NCBI RefSeq assembly: GCF_032854445.1 | Contig: NC_088303.1 | Location: 15,569,501 to 15,633,500 of the forward strand | Length of the DNA stretch: 64,000 bases | Direction of reading: 5' to 3' | From: Liolophura sinensis | Taxonomy: Eukaryota > Mollusca > Polyplacophora > Chitonida > Chitonidae | Shown here: piece by piece, positions 13,193 through 26,562 of the stretch | Numbering within the stretch: the first letter of the stretch is position 1 | How the letters are laid out: each line of letters begins with the position of its first letter | Position numbers and translations under genes: made by a program | The notes under the pieces: model-generated | What the model saw: the letters and a program-made list of their open reading frames with translations, nothing else | Told to the model about the DNA's origin: nothing | The model's database searches: none

Positions 13193-13266
13193 ATCCTAAA
13201 GGGTTAAAGAGTACATTCGACAAAACAGGACCACCGATTAACAAATAATTGTTTAGTCAATGGATC

Positions 13267-14616
13267 ATGGGCAGTGAAGAAGTTTGGGAAATGAAAGAAA
13301 CAGTACTGAATGACACAACACCCATGTTGAATAAAGTGTGTGAAACAGATGGCACTAGAAGAGACACTCGCGTGGCCATTTATGATGATAACACGAGAGG
13401 AGACGAGGAAAGGAGTTATGTTCCTGCTTCCGGAAATGATGTTAGGTACATCGACTGGAGCAGAAGACGAAGTTCGGCAATGTTCGATGAAAAACCTTTG
13501 TCTGTAAGTATTTTTCGCTTCCATATATACAGGATGACGAGGCAAACATCATTCATTTCCTCTATGGACAATTCTTTATGACTGAACCGGAAAATGTATT
13601 TCGATTTTTAAATTCCATTCAGCGGTTGTTAATTTACACAGCAGTTATATATGGCACCTGAAAATGTCGTTTTTGAGATGATGGGTGAGATTGCCATGTG
13701 CTGCATTCCGTTCTCCAAGATAACCGAGATAATCCAAGATGTCCGCCATCTAAATTTTCATTCATTTTGTTTACGACTTACCCATGCAGTAAACGCGATA
13801 TGCTGAAATCCAAAAACTTAAGTATATAGATTTCAAGTCTTAGCTACTCAGTTTGCTGGCGGAAAGAATCCGTTGTCTCTCGCCAGGCAACAGCATGCAT
13901 GGCCACCGTCTTCGTGTAAACCCATAGCCGACCAAGAGTTAGGATTTAAGGTAGCGAGCTTATTGGTCATTGTGTCAAAAAAATATGACATCAAAGACCA
14001 CGGAAGCATGCAGAGGAGACCTAGCTGCATGTTTTGGAAAGGAGGAGGCTGTATTTTGCGGTGCTGTGTGGTGGTAGTCTAAATTCGAATTATTACAAGC
14101 ATCACAAACACAATAAAGCGATGTTCTCACAACGGGATGGTTGGAATATTGGTGAAGTAGCGTTAAGCTGTATTATCATTCATTTATTCACATCCCCCAG
14201 TCATGCCTAGGCTAATATACTTAAGCTCAGTTTATCGTCTCTGCCGACCTTACGTATATTTCTCCACTGTTTATGCACATGTAGTATTCGTGGTCAACGG
14301 AACTGACATGCATGTAGCTAAAGACTGGCCAAGCTTCTTAAATAAATCAACCGTTGACATTAACCCTTTTAGCTATGTTTTCACCTATATCACGGCGGTC
14401 AGTTTTATGAGTGAAGACTAATTTTAAAGCATCCGATACATATAGGCGCATATCATGCCTAAAAAATTGTGGAATTTTAGGGTTTAGGTTGATATGTTGG
14501 ATACGTAGAGAGGAAATGACCAAAGTTCACTAATTTTCTTTCACAATGACTTGAAATTACGAGTGATGACGCAGAATATGCAAAAAATCAGCTTCATTAA
14601 CTATCGATTTTGAGTA

Positions 14617-14651
<35 letters not shown>

Positions 14652-15467
14652 TTTTTTTAATTTCATCTTAATTTGAGATTTTATTCAAACGTATTTCTTC
14701 ATGAACAGTTGATATATTTGGACATTGACGCTTTAATGTTCATCGATGTTGCAGAGTCAAAAAACAAGACAATAGATAAATCACACTTGACTGAAGTTCA
14801 CTGTTCAGCAGGATATGTGGTTTCCTCCTGCAATATCTGCATTTATCATTTACACCTAGGCCAAAATGTCAAAAACCGTTTACAGGAAGTTGCAATACCA
14901 AATAGTTAATATCAAACAGTTGCAATATCCATGCGTAGCAGAGCACTTCATAGATATCAAGTGATATATTCTTGAAGAAAAAAAGTGAACTATTTTCCAC
15001 TTCAGTTGAGAGAGCACGAAAGGCGGTACAATGAAAGATGGAAGATGTTCAATCACAACCGGTACGCCACTCGAAAGACAGCCGCTCAGGGAATGATGGA
15101 CATGGCGTTGATGTTAGCCAATGCCTCTCAGCTCAAGTCCGTCGTCCAGGAAGGGCGGAGCCACGAGCACTACCTCCTGCTGCTTACGCTCATCTCCACA
15201 TCCATTTGCCTGCAGATTTTCACGGGAATCATCCTCCTCGTGGTAGGAGCCCGGGAATCTCAGTGTGAGGACGATCAGCATCAGCGCAACAAGAAAACCA
15301 GCAAACTCAACAACTTCTCAATCGGCCTCGTTTTCGTCATCACCGTCACTAACATTTTCATTACGTCATTCGGGATTAACGGAAACACCTCGTCACTCAC
15401 TACTTCCGGTTTGGGGTCGGGTGAATCCCGTGATGCCGTCGGAGGGATTGGAAACGGAACCGATTAG
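13267..15467 (+). CDS. Ninjurin-family membrane protein (copy B)
   Basis: Two coding exons: 13267-13503 (ATG at 13267; donor GTAAGT at 13504) and 15006-15467 (acceptor TTTTCCACTTCAG ending 15005; TAG stop). Both sides of the junction are phase 0, giving 232 residues. An acceptor-like TTTTCCATTGCAG ends at 13192, so a spliced 5' untranslated exon is likely. The last exon carries the ninjurin domain (NRYATRKTAAQGMMD, LMLANASQLKSVVQ), two membrane helices, and the VTNIFITSFG block, then a Ser/Gly/Thr-rich tail of about 30 residues. The 79-residue first exon is unlike that of copy A: it is rich in Asp, Glu, Arg and Thr with several Tyr and no hydrophobic stretch. Intron position and phase match copy A, so the two arose by tandem duplication, with the N-terminal exon replaced or strongly diverged. 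A variant signal ATTAAA at 15528 and AATAAA at 17273 are possible 3' ends. Confidence 0.9.
14618..14648. repeat. (TA)n microsatellite
   Basis: Alternating TA of about 31 bp within the ninjurin B intron. Confidence 0.9.
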
Positions 15468-15810
15468 TAAACATAGATAGACGCCAAGTGATGAAAACAT
15501 GGTAATTGTTGTTTTGGTGTACGGCGTATTAAATTTAGATCTCATTGAGATTTTCATGACGAAGCTTGTATTACATGGAGCAAAAAGAAGCAGAGGTCTA
15601 CAGCTTACGGTTCCCGCTATATCCAGACGACGGCCACAATCAAGTGACGTTAAATTAACCATGGGGTACAAACATGCTTCCTCATTTCTACCGTGTTATT
15701 CTTCTATACATACAGTGGAATTTAGACTCAAACCATTAACATAAAAGCCAAGTCTTTGTTGATTAGAGGAAGGAGCCTATATAGATTCTTCGCAGCATTT
15801 CTATGTATAT

Positions 15811-15880
15811 ATTCATTTGACAGGTGTTTCACGCTGTGGTTAAGAATTTTTCACTTAATATGTATGATGGCGGTGAGATG
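15811..15880 (-). mobile_element. Degenerate SINE tail (family 1)
   Basis: GGTGTTTCACGCTGTGGTTA followed by AGAATTTTTCACTTAATA and a GATGGCGGTGAGATG-like block aligns with the conserved family 1 tail in reverse orientation, with many substitutions. Confidence 0.55.
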
Positions 15881-16229
15881 GCAACATGTGTATGCCATGA
15901 TCTCTGTTAGCTGTGATATGGTATAATGTAGACATTTTCTGTCCATTACACGGCATATATCAAGCGCCTAATGTCTTAGTTATTGATTGACAGGATTTCA
16001 TTCATTTCACCTTTACTGTTGTGCGAATTTACCGATAATCGTGTTTTATTTGTTGTGATAGTGCTAAATATATTTTGTTATACATGTCATCATCCCTCAT
16101 TGTCATGTTTGTTACTGATCTGTTCTGTGACCGGCAGGGTAATTAAATTACACAACTTTCGGCATATGCAGTTTTCTAGAAAATAGAAAAGTATTTCTAC
16201 ATTCCACCCGCGTTAGGATATGGCAGTAT

Positions 16230-16530
16230 CTCCGCGATGGCTTGGCCAACAGCAGGAAAGAATCACACAAGCAATGTCCGCGCTTCTATCACGTCCCCTC
16301 TATGCAATGGCTTGGTCGATGGCATAGCACTTGCAAATATCACTCAAATCATGATTGTGGTTTTATCACGTCCACTCTGCAATGGCTTGGTCAGTGGCAC
16401 AGTACTTGCAAATATCATGGATTGGCCAAAGGCCTACAGAAGTTGTAAGTATCGCCTAAATCATGATTGCGGTTCTATCACCTCCGCTTCGAAATGGCTT
16501 GGCCAATGGCATAGTACTTGTAATCATCAC
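16230..16530. repeat. Degenerate tandem repeat of about 75 bp
   Basis: The phrase ATGGCTTGG(C/T)C followed by GGCA(C/T)AG and ACTTG(C/T)AA recurs near 16235, 16305, 16379 and 16491, with TATCACGTCC-type segments between. Spacing is 70, 74 and 112 bp; the last interval includes an extra insertion. The open frame that crosses this region (16237-16821) is a by-product of the repeat. Confidence 0.7.
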
Positions 16531-17870
16531 AAACATGATTCCTCACGGTTAAATTTTAAAACTATGAGTATAATGTTACTTCTTGTGAGGAGACCATCAA
16601 ACAGAAGAGATTATGTGGGGAATCAATTCACTATACATGTTAAGATCTGCAGGAAATTCAACCTGAATTTCGTGGACAGCATCAAGAGACTATACCGGAA
16701 CTTTTTCGACAAAAGATCCATATTCGCTAATCAAATTCAAATTATTGCCTTTCAGAAAATATTCTGTTCCTCTACTACAAATATAGGGTTAGAATTATTC
16801 AAAAAATTCAAAAAGTTATAAAGCCACATTATAAAATTTACTACCGATTTTGGGCGGCAACATGCATAATATTTTGTGGAAGGTAATTATTTTGCCTATT
16901 CTAAAAAAATATCAAATATTCTAAGTTATTTGCGCTGATCAAGATTATGGGTGGTGGGGGAGGGGGGAGGCTTCCAGATAGTCTCCTTAACGAGGACACA
17001 GAAATCCAATCATGACGCGAGATTCAGTGGAAAATTCGAGACGATATTCTCTATGCCCCTGGAATCTTGAGGTCTTGAGAGAAAGGCACTTTATAGCAAC
17101 TGGTTCCTGTGGCGTAAGGGATATAAGAATATTAGAACCGCCAAAAAGTCACAAGCCAATAATTATGTGATCAAACGTTTTCAGAAAACACAGACAACAA
17201 ATGCATTTTGTTTTTTAAATTATATGTTCATGTATTGTGCCAGTCAATATTCAACTGATATGAAATGGGCGGAATAAAGGAACATTTATCTTCTTATAAA
17301 CCTCTCCATGTATTAATAACATACAAACAAAGCTACCAAAATAATCTGATGAACATCATATTATTGTAAATATTGCATCCCAGAAAAGTGTCTACATTTT
17401 AAGCAAAAACTCGTAATTTCCAACTTGCAGCAAATCTACTGTATAATGCTTCATATTTTTAAATTTTTGCAAAGCGTGTACATATTTATTATATATAAAC
17501 AAGCACAAATTGACAATAGCAATGCCCCAGTTAAAAGACAAGATGTAAAACAATTGATCGACTGAGAGACTAGACAGAGCGGCTTCTAGAGCTGCTCCTC
17601 GAACCCAACAATATCTATTAAATGACATACTTACAAAGTTATTAACATTATAATTATTACTCAATGTATACATTTTCTTTGAAGATAATCATGAGCAACA
17701 GGCACAAAACGCTGGTCATTTTTTTTTTTTTACAAAAAACAGAAGTTCACAAATGACGAACAGTATACTGATAAGTCAATGATGTTATGTTTTGATTCAC
17801 GTCTCATTTACCTTTCAATTATACGTAATGGCCTATGGATTTTAGTATGTGTATGTCAAATACGTTTTGG

Positions 17871-18027
17871 GCAATACGTGGGAACGTCTACCAGGAACCT
17901 GCGGATGGTCGTGGCTTTCCCCCAGGCTGTGCCTGGTTTCCTCCCACCGCAATTATGGCCGCCGTCGTGTAAGTAAAACATTCTTGAGTACGGCATAAAA
18001 CACCAATCAAATAAATAAATAATCAAT
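17871..18027 (+). mobile_element. tRNA-derived SINE (family 1), 5' truncated
   Basis: Plus orientation: GGATGGTCGTGG, TGGTTTCCTCCCACC, GGCCGCCGTCGTGTAAG, TTCTTGAGTACGGCATAAAA, AATCAAATAAATAAAT tail. Flanked by CAAATACGTTTTGG (17857-17870) and CAAATACGTTTGG (18028-18040), a target duplication with a one-base difference. Confidence 0.9.
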
Positions 18028-18186
18028 CAAATACGTTTGGTGCCAGTACTATTCCAGACACCTTAAACACGCAATGAACAAAAAATGTTCCCTGGATCCA
18101 ATAACACATCACTGCCACATAAATACATGTATATGATTAACAAGTGTAAGCAAAAACTAACAGACTTTCTTTAACGTTCTTCTCTT

Positions 18187-18280
18187 TCTTTATTTATTTG
18201 ATTGGTGTCTTACGCCGTACACAAAAATATTTAACTTATAAGATGGAGGTCAGTATAATAGTGGGATGAAACCAGGCCTT
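18187..18280 (-). mobile_element. tRNA-derived SINE (family 1), 3' fragment
   Basis: TTTATTTATTTGATTGGTGT, TTACGCCGTACACAAAAATA and a GGTCAGTATAATAGTGGGATG block: the tail portion in minus orientation, diverged. Confidence 0.8.
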
Positions 18281-18808
18281 CTTGTCTTTGTTACATCAGA
18301 TACATACACACATGTAATATTATCCGGTAAAATTTGCTAGGAATCTTTCAAGAACAAATGACACAACAATTTGCTACAAATTCCGCGTCTCCTTATGAAA
18401 TGGTAGAACGTACAAGTCTATCTGATAACATGTAAATTTCGCACTAGAGCGTGATTTTGCCTTGAAACATGATTTCCACTTTCATTCTCTGATGTTAGGC
18501 CGCAGTGTTTATGAACTACTGCTTTCATTGACAAGAACAAATATACTAACCCTGACATATTATAGACACGATCAAGAGGCTACACTGTTAGACCAACACG
18601 TTTTACGTGAGCAATGTTCTCTATTATATTTTTTTTAATAGAACTGTTAATTTAACAAGTGGATTATCTTCAAATCAATTGTATGATTTTAAATTTTTAT
18701 GCAAATATTAGCCATAGCCTGTATTTTCCAAGCTTTCGGTTTTCATACTATGAAAATAAATTCTATCACGGTAAATGTTCATCACACATGATTTTGATCA
18801 ACATTTCA

Positions 18809-21800
18809 TCATGATATTGCACATGACCTTGGCCTCTCACCATCTGGACTTTCATCATCAAATTCTTCATCCGTTTTCAGTTTGGGGACAGAATCCAATG
18901 TCTTCAAGCCAGGAAGTATTTCAAAAACTCTGAAAATTGTACAACTGATATACAATTTCCTGTGAAACATTGGTTTATGTACTGAACAAATATATCGTGG
19001 GCATGTCCGCATTTATACTACTTCTGCAATAATTCCCATTTGCCCCAAGATCTAAACAAATTTCAGCAAAAATTTCATTATGAAACTGAAACAACTGAAA
19101 ACTTATAATAATGACAAAACTCGATATTACAAAAACGACATCCAAATTTTTAGCGCATCGCTTGGCCTGGGATTTCCTACTTTTTGGCAGTGAGCCTGCT
19201 TTGAGTCTGCTGTTTGGCATTTGAATCTTAATACTACATCTGACTGGTTATCTCTGACCTTATTCTGAAATTTTTGACCAGCTAACATTATTTATCTCAT
19301 TATTAACATGGACTATTTCAGATCCACGTGTGACCAACAACATTATATGATGCAGACCAGACAGACTCAAATTATGACATAGCCGACAATAAATCCAATG
19401 GAAATAAACTTTGCGAATTTGATAAATATTCTTTGGAAAGAATTTAAGCTTCAAAACATAATGTGAAGAATTACCGTATTCTATCGCGATTTTCAACCGA
19501 TAAAATCGTCTTAAGTGAACCACCGGCTTGCAGTGAGTTTCATCAAAGCAAGCCTGCGGCAGACAGTTCCGGAAATACCTACAGAGGCTGGGTTGTAGTG
19601 AGCCTTTTTTAAAGTTGCAGTCCCCAGATTTTTACAGACTTTGGTTTGACATGGTCCTGCTTTCCAAATAAGGTTGTTCACAGCTGATATAGCACACCAG
19701 CTGGTTTTGATCATTCTTGCTACACAGCAGTGAAGACAATCAAAGTCAACTACAAATCCGTGAATGTTACAACAATACAACGAGGACTGGCGTATCCATC
19801 GGACGTGTCCGTCTAGCAAATCGACAGCATATTCAAGGAACAACAACAACGGCGTATACTACTACCCAACAGCTATTTAAGAGCCAATAAATATTCCGAT
19901 CCCGGTCACACGTAAGACTTTATAGATCTTTAGAGAGTTATTCGGCCGACCTCAAGAAATACTATTCTAGGCTATCCCCAGCAACTGTTTTTATTGCCGA
20001 CTACCAAGGCCAGAGACGCCCTTGGTATGAAGGCATGTGGCCTTTTCGTTTGAGGTCCGCCGAAGGTCGAATACGTTATTCGTTATATACGTTGTATAGT
20101 CATAGATTACGGTAGATTTGTAAGAGGCTGCAAGTAGCAGGTACAAGTATTTATATGTTCATGTGTCAATCACTGTGTTCAGTTAACATTTTGAGCATGT
20201 CACAGGCATAAAATTTTGACTGTAACTATAAGTAAGCATAAATTATCAAAACGTCTTTATCCTTATTTTGATATGCATATGAAATTAACAGATAAATAGT
20301 GAAAATTAGCAAGTGTGAACATTTATGTACGAACCTTTGTCGGTAATTAGCTGTGAAAGTAACAGGATTTCCATACAAGTTGAGGCTCTGCAGTGGGGTT
20401 TTCGCCAATCTATCAAGCCCTTTCAAAGTACGGATGTCATTGAAAATTACTGTGAGGGAAACAACTTGGGGCACTTTTGGAAGAAACTGAAAAGAAGAGC
20501 AACTGTATCATGGAATTTAATGCATTATAGAATTGGCATAAATTTTCACAATACTGCCAGGTAACATCACAAGTTTCTAAAAACAAATAACAGTAAAATC
20601 CAAGACACATGAAAGATGTCAAACTGTACACCTAGAAAAAGACTGAAAACTATTAAATTTTAAATGTAAAACAAATTTTAAAAAGGAATAAAATTAAACG
20701 AATGCTTCTTCTCATTTTATAAAAAGAATTAAACAATTCCATATATTACATAGAAAAAAACACTTACTGTAAAGGAGGATATGTAATTGTGATTAAGATT
20801 CAACTCTTTACATCTGAAATGAAAAATACAGAGAAATACTCAGGAGAAAAACAATAATTCATGAAATCTCTCAAGTTTGTGGGCTTGTAGTACTATTTAA
20901 AACTTTAGCCCATGACCAAAAGTGCCCAAGTTACACATTTGACCCAATTCGTAGGATTCTACTAATCTTAAAAAGATGTTTTGAGGTTTGGTTGGAAGGT
21001 GGAAAGATAACCTACTAGAAAAATGCATCAATAGTAATATTTTTAGACATTTATTTACTCTAAAAATTCACTTTTGTGGGGGATGGGCAAAAATTTTAGG
21101 TCATTTAACTTAGTCATACTGAGGAAACGAGGATACTTTTTAATTCTTGAAAAGTGGCTAAAAAGTAGAAAATGGGGCATACCTGGGAAATGACAAGGAG
21201 GCGAGGTTTGTTAATTCATTATGAGCCAGGTTTAGCTGGGTCACTCTGATCAACCGCTTCAGAATTTTCATCAGATTCTCCTTTTGGTAGGTGTGGTTCA
21301 GATCCTGATATGGTAAATTAGCAACCTGTGCACATAAAACCACAAACAGTAATAATTTTATCTGCTCACTACATGATAAGCTATTCATGTAACCTTTACT
21401 TTTGAATCTCTTTTTATGTGTACTTTTCTTCCAGAGATGAAAATTTACGGAGTGATTGAGTCACCTTCAACATCTTTCTTCACAATACCTTTCGGTTTGC
21501 TAGACTTATCAGCATACAGTAAACATTATTGGGACTTTTTTGTATACATTGTTTGAGTGTAAAAATACAAAAAGGATTGTAAAAGAATTCTTACAATTAT
21601 AATCATTTGTAACTATATTCTGGGTAATTTAACATGTAACCATTCCCATCTACCAGTACACTTGATTCATAATGCCCCATTAGTTTATATACCATAAAGT
21701 TTGATATCTGCATAATATCTTTTAGCTGATATCTTTGTACTTGACAGAACTAGAAATGTTCTCAGATAACCTCAGAGATGAATCACACAACAACACTTAC

Positions 21801-23135
21801 ACAACAAAATACCACATCTACTTCTGATCACAAATACAGGGAAATTCGATAAAATAAGTAGTTTATACCTTACCTTTTCTGCGATTATTGTTATGATAGC
21901 AACGTTTTAAACAAAATTTAGTGTTTTTCTCACCAAGGTATTTTCCCAATTTTCCAGCTGATGCTGATGTTTCAACCTCTCTTTGCCTGTTTTGTTATGG
22001 TGGATCGGTTGTCCTTCTTCATCTGTCATAGCACTGAAGCTCTTCTCCTTACTCCCTGGCCCTTCAACAAGCACACAAGTGCGCTATATCATACTATAAG
22101 CTTTTCACTGACGGCTTATCAGGAGGATCAATTTTAGATCTAAATACCAAAATAATACATGAATCTACATGTAAATAGAATTTAAAATAAAATCCAAAAT
22201 CTTTAAACATGAATTTTAATTGAAGTTTGAAGACCCCGAAATATACTGGTAAATATTGATCTGGATGCCATTAAAATAAGAATGATATTGACATTTTAGC
22301 ATTTCTAAAATAAAAAAAAACGATGAGGAACAGAAAAAGGATTTGATTTCCAGGGTTCATGACCTTTTGCATGAGTTTTGGTAGCTTGCTGTGTTAGTAG
22401 CGTGAATTTAGAACTGTATTTGTCTTTGGTCATGAAATAAAAATTTTCCTGACCTAGACTTTGTTTCTCCTGTCTCTTTAATTTTCCATTAATTTCCATA
22501 GTTTATGCATCCCAAGCATAATATGGATATTCACAACAGCTATAGTACCTTTCCTAACACGTGGTGCCTTTAACTGGTCACCATGCAGGCTGGTTGACCT
22601 TAGCTCATGCCATATTGTGTACTGGAAACGATAGGATGGAAGCTGTCAATTAAACAAAAAGTTCAGTCAGTAATGCAATTTATATCCCTATTCATTTAGG
22701 AAAATACATGAAAATATGAGATAGCAGTGTTGATATGGTTGCAGGAATAAAATAGGTGTAATATACATTGAATACACGAAAACAGAAAAAAGAAGCGCAT
22801 TAGGACTGAAGAATTCCACTATGACCTGGTGACAGTCAGCTCAAATTTATAGAAAATCTTTTCTTACAAAACAAGGCAAAAAGCACAATTTGTATCTTTT
22901 TGCAGTTTCTAACTTCTTACTGAATTTAACTACATTGTTCCAGTACCTTTATAACATAACAGATATCGTACAGAAGACTTACTTCAGGCAGGCGTTTAGG
23001 CCCTTGTTTATTGTACTGATAAGCTGACATCATAACCAATGGTATGCCACCTTCTGTCAGCTTTGATTCCTGACCCATATCATTACCCAGTTTCCCCTCA
23101 GCTCCTGTCTCATTTTCTGTTGAATTCTCCGACAT
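18809..23135 (-). CDS. Leucine-rich-repeat protein, 276 residues
   Basis: Seven exons on the minus strand, all joined by GT-AG sites with matching phase: 23135-22983, 22642-22549, 22055-21934, 21325-21183, 20813-20768, 20486-20335 and 18929-18809. They total 831 nt with one stop. Residues 1-51 are polar and acidic (ATG at 23135; an acceptor-like TTTCAG sits one base upstream, so a 5' untranslated exon is likely). Exons 2-3 hold a basic region containing YTIWHELRSTSLHGDQL, with no motif I recognise. LRRs follow: VTQLNLAHNELTNL (exon 4), CKELNLNHNYISSF (exon 5), VVSLTVIFNDIRTL and LQSLNLYGNPVTF (exon 6), then an LRR-cap-like YRQRVFEILPGLKTLD crossing into exon 7. The tail is short and acidic. 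The SDS22-like repeats plus cap resemble cilia- and cytoskeleton-associated LRR proteins (LRRC43/LRRC51 type), but orthology is not established. No signal peptide or membrane helix is seen. Confidence 0.85.
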
Positions 23136-23179
23136 TCTGAAACCATGTAATGTTATGAAAACAAAGATATGGCAGTCAG

Positions 23180-23475
23180 TCATTTTTATGGATAGAGGGG
23201 ACCAGAGTTCTCGAGGTAAAGCACTGACGTGTGGCAACTTACTGACAAACTATCCTGAATCTGATGTACATGCATGCACAACATATCATTGTGGTCTTCA
23301 AGAAATGCTAGATTGTGCAAATGGCTACAGTAAACAGGCGCCATCAACTGCTTACCTAATCCATCAATTCCATGGGCAAGTCTGGGCTTGAACTCACACT
23401 TCAGAGTCCTAGCAATTGTAAGGCAGACACCTTTATGAATCACTACTGCACAGCCACTCCTCTGAATGCCCGTAG
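23180..23475 (-). mobile_element. Probable tRNA-derived SINE, second family
   Basis: Read on the minus strand it begins with an A-box-like GTGGCTGTGCAGTAGTG, then a B-box-like GTGAGTTCAAGCCC about 60 bp later. A non-tRNA body follows, ending CTCTGGTCCCCTCTATCC and ATAAAAATGACTGCC, which loosely recalls the family 1 core. No target duplication was found. It lies upstream of the LRR start codon, probably in a 5' intron. Confidence 0.45.
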
Positions 23476-26312
23476 CATCACTGATACGTTTTACCACATA
23501 TGGAAAATCAATGATATATTTTAACATAACATATGCTCTTGCACTACCACTGAATATTAAACTCTGCTTGAATAATGATATGGCTAAAGAAGAATCACCA
23601 GGAAATACTTGTTACATTCGCACCAAAACGTTCCAAAGTCAAAACAACATTATCATGTACGGCGAAACATATCAAACAAGATTCTGGAGCAAAATAAATA
23701 TTAAACACACAGGGCAACAAATCTAGTTGCTCAGTAAAGCAGAGTTACCATAATGTAATCTGTAAGCGCTTTCATTCTCAGATGTAAATCTTGTTGATGT
23801 GTGACATTATCAATGTACGGTCTAGGTGCCAATTTTCGTCACTCGTGTTGTAATCTAACATACCAGTTTAAAAACTGAAAAACTCAAATCAGACTCAGTA
23901 CTGACAAATTACTTATGCACCAAGATGTCATAATTATAAATTTTATGAGGAAAAAACAGGGATCCTTCATCTAGAAAACTGCATAACTTACTTTTCAGAT
24001 GTCCTGTCTAGTCGTCCCTGTTGCCACTGACGCCCGTCCAGAAAACATTTACCCTTCAGAAATCCAAATACCTCTTAGGAGTATGACCTAGTTTCAGTTG
24101 GAATTATGTAATTTCGTAAATGTAAACGGTCCTACGAATTACCCATAAGTACCCTTATTTCAATTCATAAACGCACTTCGGCGAGTCACTATATTTTCCG
24201 ACGTTTTTCACCCTTATTTTTTCAAAAAACCAAAAAAACTCCATGTACGCTTCGGGTTTTATAGGATCATTAGTATTACAACTTGCATACCTACCCAAGT
24301 TTATGTCAACGAATTTTTTGCTTGTTACATGTCAGTTGAGAAACTTATGGATACCGTTAGCTGATTTTTTCTCATACATCTTAATAAGTTACCGTACCCA
24401 GTTTTACCCCTCCTGCAGATTCTACAAAAATTTGAAGTGATATCGAACGATATATATGCAGGCCTACAACCAAATTAATATGTAGGCTTAATGATCAAAA
24501 AGCAACAATTATAAAAGCGGTTTCAGTAAAGCCAAATCAAAATAATACCTTCATACGTGCATGAAGGTACATAGATATCTCCATGATTCGCGTTTTCTTT
24601 TATCGGCGGTTTATAGCACTTGACGTGTTAAGTCGATCATGCAAGCCTAAACATTTACATGCAGTTGGAAATAAGTTTGAAATCGGACTTGAGGACTTTG
24701 AACTATCATTTTGGTAGACCCACATGTTTAGCTCAAAACTGTAGTAAGAGATGCTAGTTATAAGCTAAAGTTGGATAACACCAGAGGAGCCAAGACAGTA
24801 GACTATATGCACAAGTGGTGGAGGCAAACGGTCAGATAATCGGCGAAGAGCCGGCCTGGAGCTAGCCCTTAATTGTCAAAGTATACTCAAGTTAGGGTTT
24901 TATTTTAACTTACTATATACCTATATAGCACCATGGTTTAGGCAGAATTTGGCACAAACAAAAATGTAATGATATTAACTGACAGAACAGTCTAGAACTG
25001 TTCCGCTGTGTTGTCATCGCATGTAATAAACATTCTCACTCAGTTTGTCATGATTCTCATATGTAATGATTATCACGACCCAACAAAATTCTCTGAAAAA
25101 TAACGAATCCATAGTTCAGCTGCTTTATCTGTGGGAACATGCAGCGTCAACACTTAATTACACCCGGAACCGCGGCACAGGAACACGGATGTTGTCGGCC
25201 TACAGGGACATTGCGTACGTGCAACAACATACTCGTCCGACCGCATACGTGAAGGGTGTGATATCATGATATCACAATAAAATAATGCGTTACACCGCTT
25301 CATATCAATTTAGTATGCAGAGTCATCAGTTATAAATGTATCGAGGTTACAATTTAAACTGATGCTGTTTCGATAAAATTTCATGTTTCCAACTGGAAAC
25401 AGCAAGAACAACTTCAGATAAAGATTTTATATATGATATATTTAGGTTCATACTGAGATAAACTAGGTTTGAATTTGGCCCAGTTGGGTCAAATTTCTAC
25501 TTTCCATGACTACAAACGGCAAGAAAATAGTTTTTTCAACGAGGCCATTTCATTTGAAGTCAAAGCGCTTTACTTAGGTACGGATTTCATGAATTTTATG
25601 ACATACTATATTTTATATAGTTTTTGGTGCATGAGAGACCAGATTGGACTATGGATATGGAAAAAAGCTCCCGTGGATTTCACATTTGATGTGTAAACAT
25701 AGATTGCTATATGCTGAGGTGTACGGAATGGGTTAAACTGGGAATCGAGTTTTCGATCAAATTTCTGCATTCCCTATAGCAACTGACTAGAAATAGTAAG
25801 TTTCAACGACGTTATATGTAATAGCAATATATAATAATCACTCCGTTTCACACGGGATTTTCACACACAGTTCTGTACATTTCCAGATCAAAGTTATAAA
25901 ACTTGTTCAAATCACCCATAAAAAATACATAGCCATAAAAGAGACGGTCGCGTAGTAATAACCCACCAAAAATGCACACTCGGTCAAAAATGTCAATTTT
26001 TCGTTCAAACGAGGCACTAAGTCTTTAATTTACATTGTGAAGATCAACGTTAACCAGAAAAATATTTTTACTGAAACTTTCATGAATGGATTTCTACGTG
26101 CTGTCAACGTTTCGCGTTGGTTAATGTTTGTCTTCAGATGTAAAAAATAAACTTTATAATTTTGTCATATTTTGGCAAGTTTAAAATCCTCATTACATAC
26201 CACAAGAAGACACAGTATATGTAGGCTTATAAACGTACATAATGTCTCTTCGTCGTCAAACGAAAAATTGTGAAGTACGACCTAAAGCCTCAAGCATACA
26301 TACATATATACG
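23476..26312. other. No gene seen
   Basis: AT-rich spacer between the divergent LRR and CoA-transferase genes. Open frames at 24243-24440, 25066-25269 and 25469-25696 show no domain character or splice support. Confidence 0.5.
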
Positions 26313-26420
26313 TTTATTTTATTCATTTATATGGTGTTACGCCGTACACTGCAGAATATTTCACTTAAACGACGGCGACCAGTACTACGGGAGGGAGCCG
26401 GGGAAAAACTCGGCAGAACA
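26313..26420 (-). mobile_element. tRNA-derived SINE (family 1), 3' fragment
   Basis: TTTATATGGTGTTACGCCGT, CAGAATATTTCACTT, ACGACGGCGACCAG and GGGAGCCGGGGAAAAACTC in minus orientation. It is diverged and truncated. Confidence 0.8.
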
Positions 26421-26484
26421 TACATACACACGTACATGTATACATGCATACATATGTAGAACACATGCAGTGTGCAGACCCCTA

Positions 26485-26486
<2 letters not shown>

Positions 26487-26545
<59 letters not shown>
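26487..26545. repeat. (TA)n microsatellite between two SINEs
   Basis: About 58 bp of alternating AT, lying between a minus-oriented and a plus-oriented SINE copy. Confidence 0.95.
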
Positions 26546-26553
<8 letters not shown>

Positions 26554-26562
26554 TTTTGACGA

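Larger units (their letters stand above)
15468..18808. other. Intergenic region between ninjurin B and the LRR gene
   Basis: The two genes converge here. Apart from SINE fragments and the degenerate tandem repeat listed separately, I see no exon or RNA gene. A poly-T run lies near 17720. Confidence 0.5.

Noticed and set aside
16237-16821. 194-residue plus-strand open frame
   Set aside because: Its first half translates a degenerate tandem repeat, which is open in two frames at once. The rest has no domain character.
19511-19849. 112-residue minus-strand open frame within the last LRR intron
   Set aside because: No domain, and it lies in an intron whose flanking exons join in phase without it.
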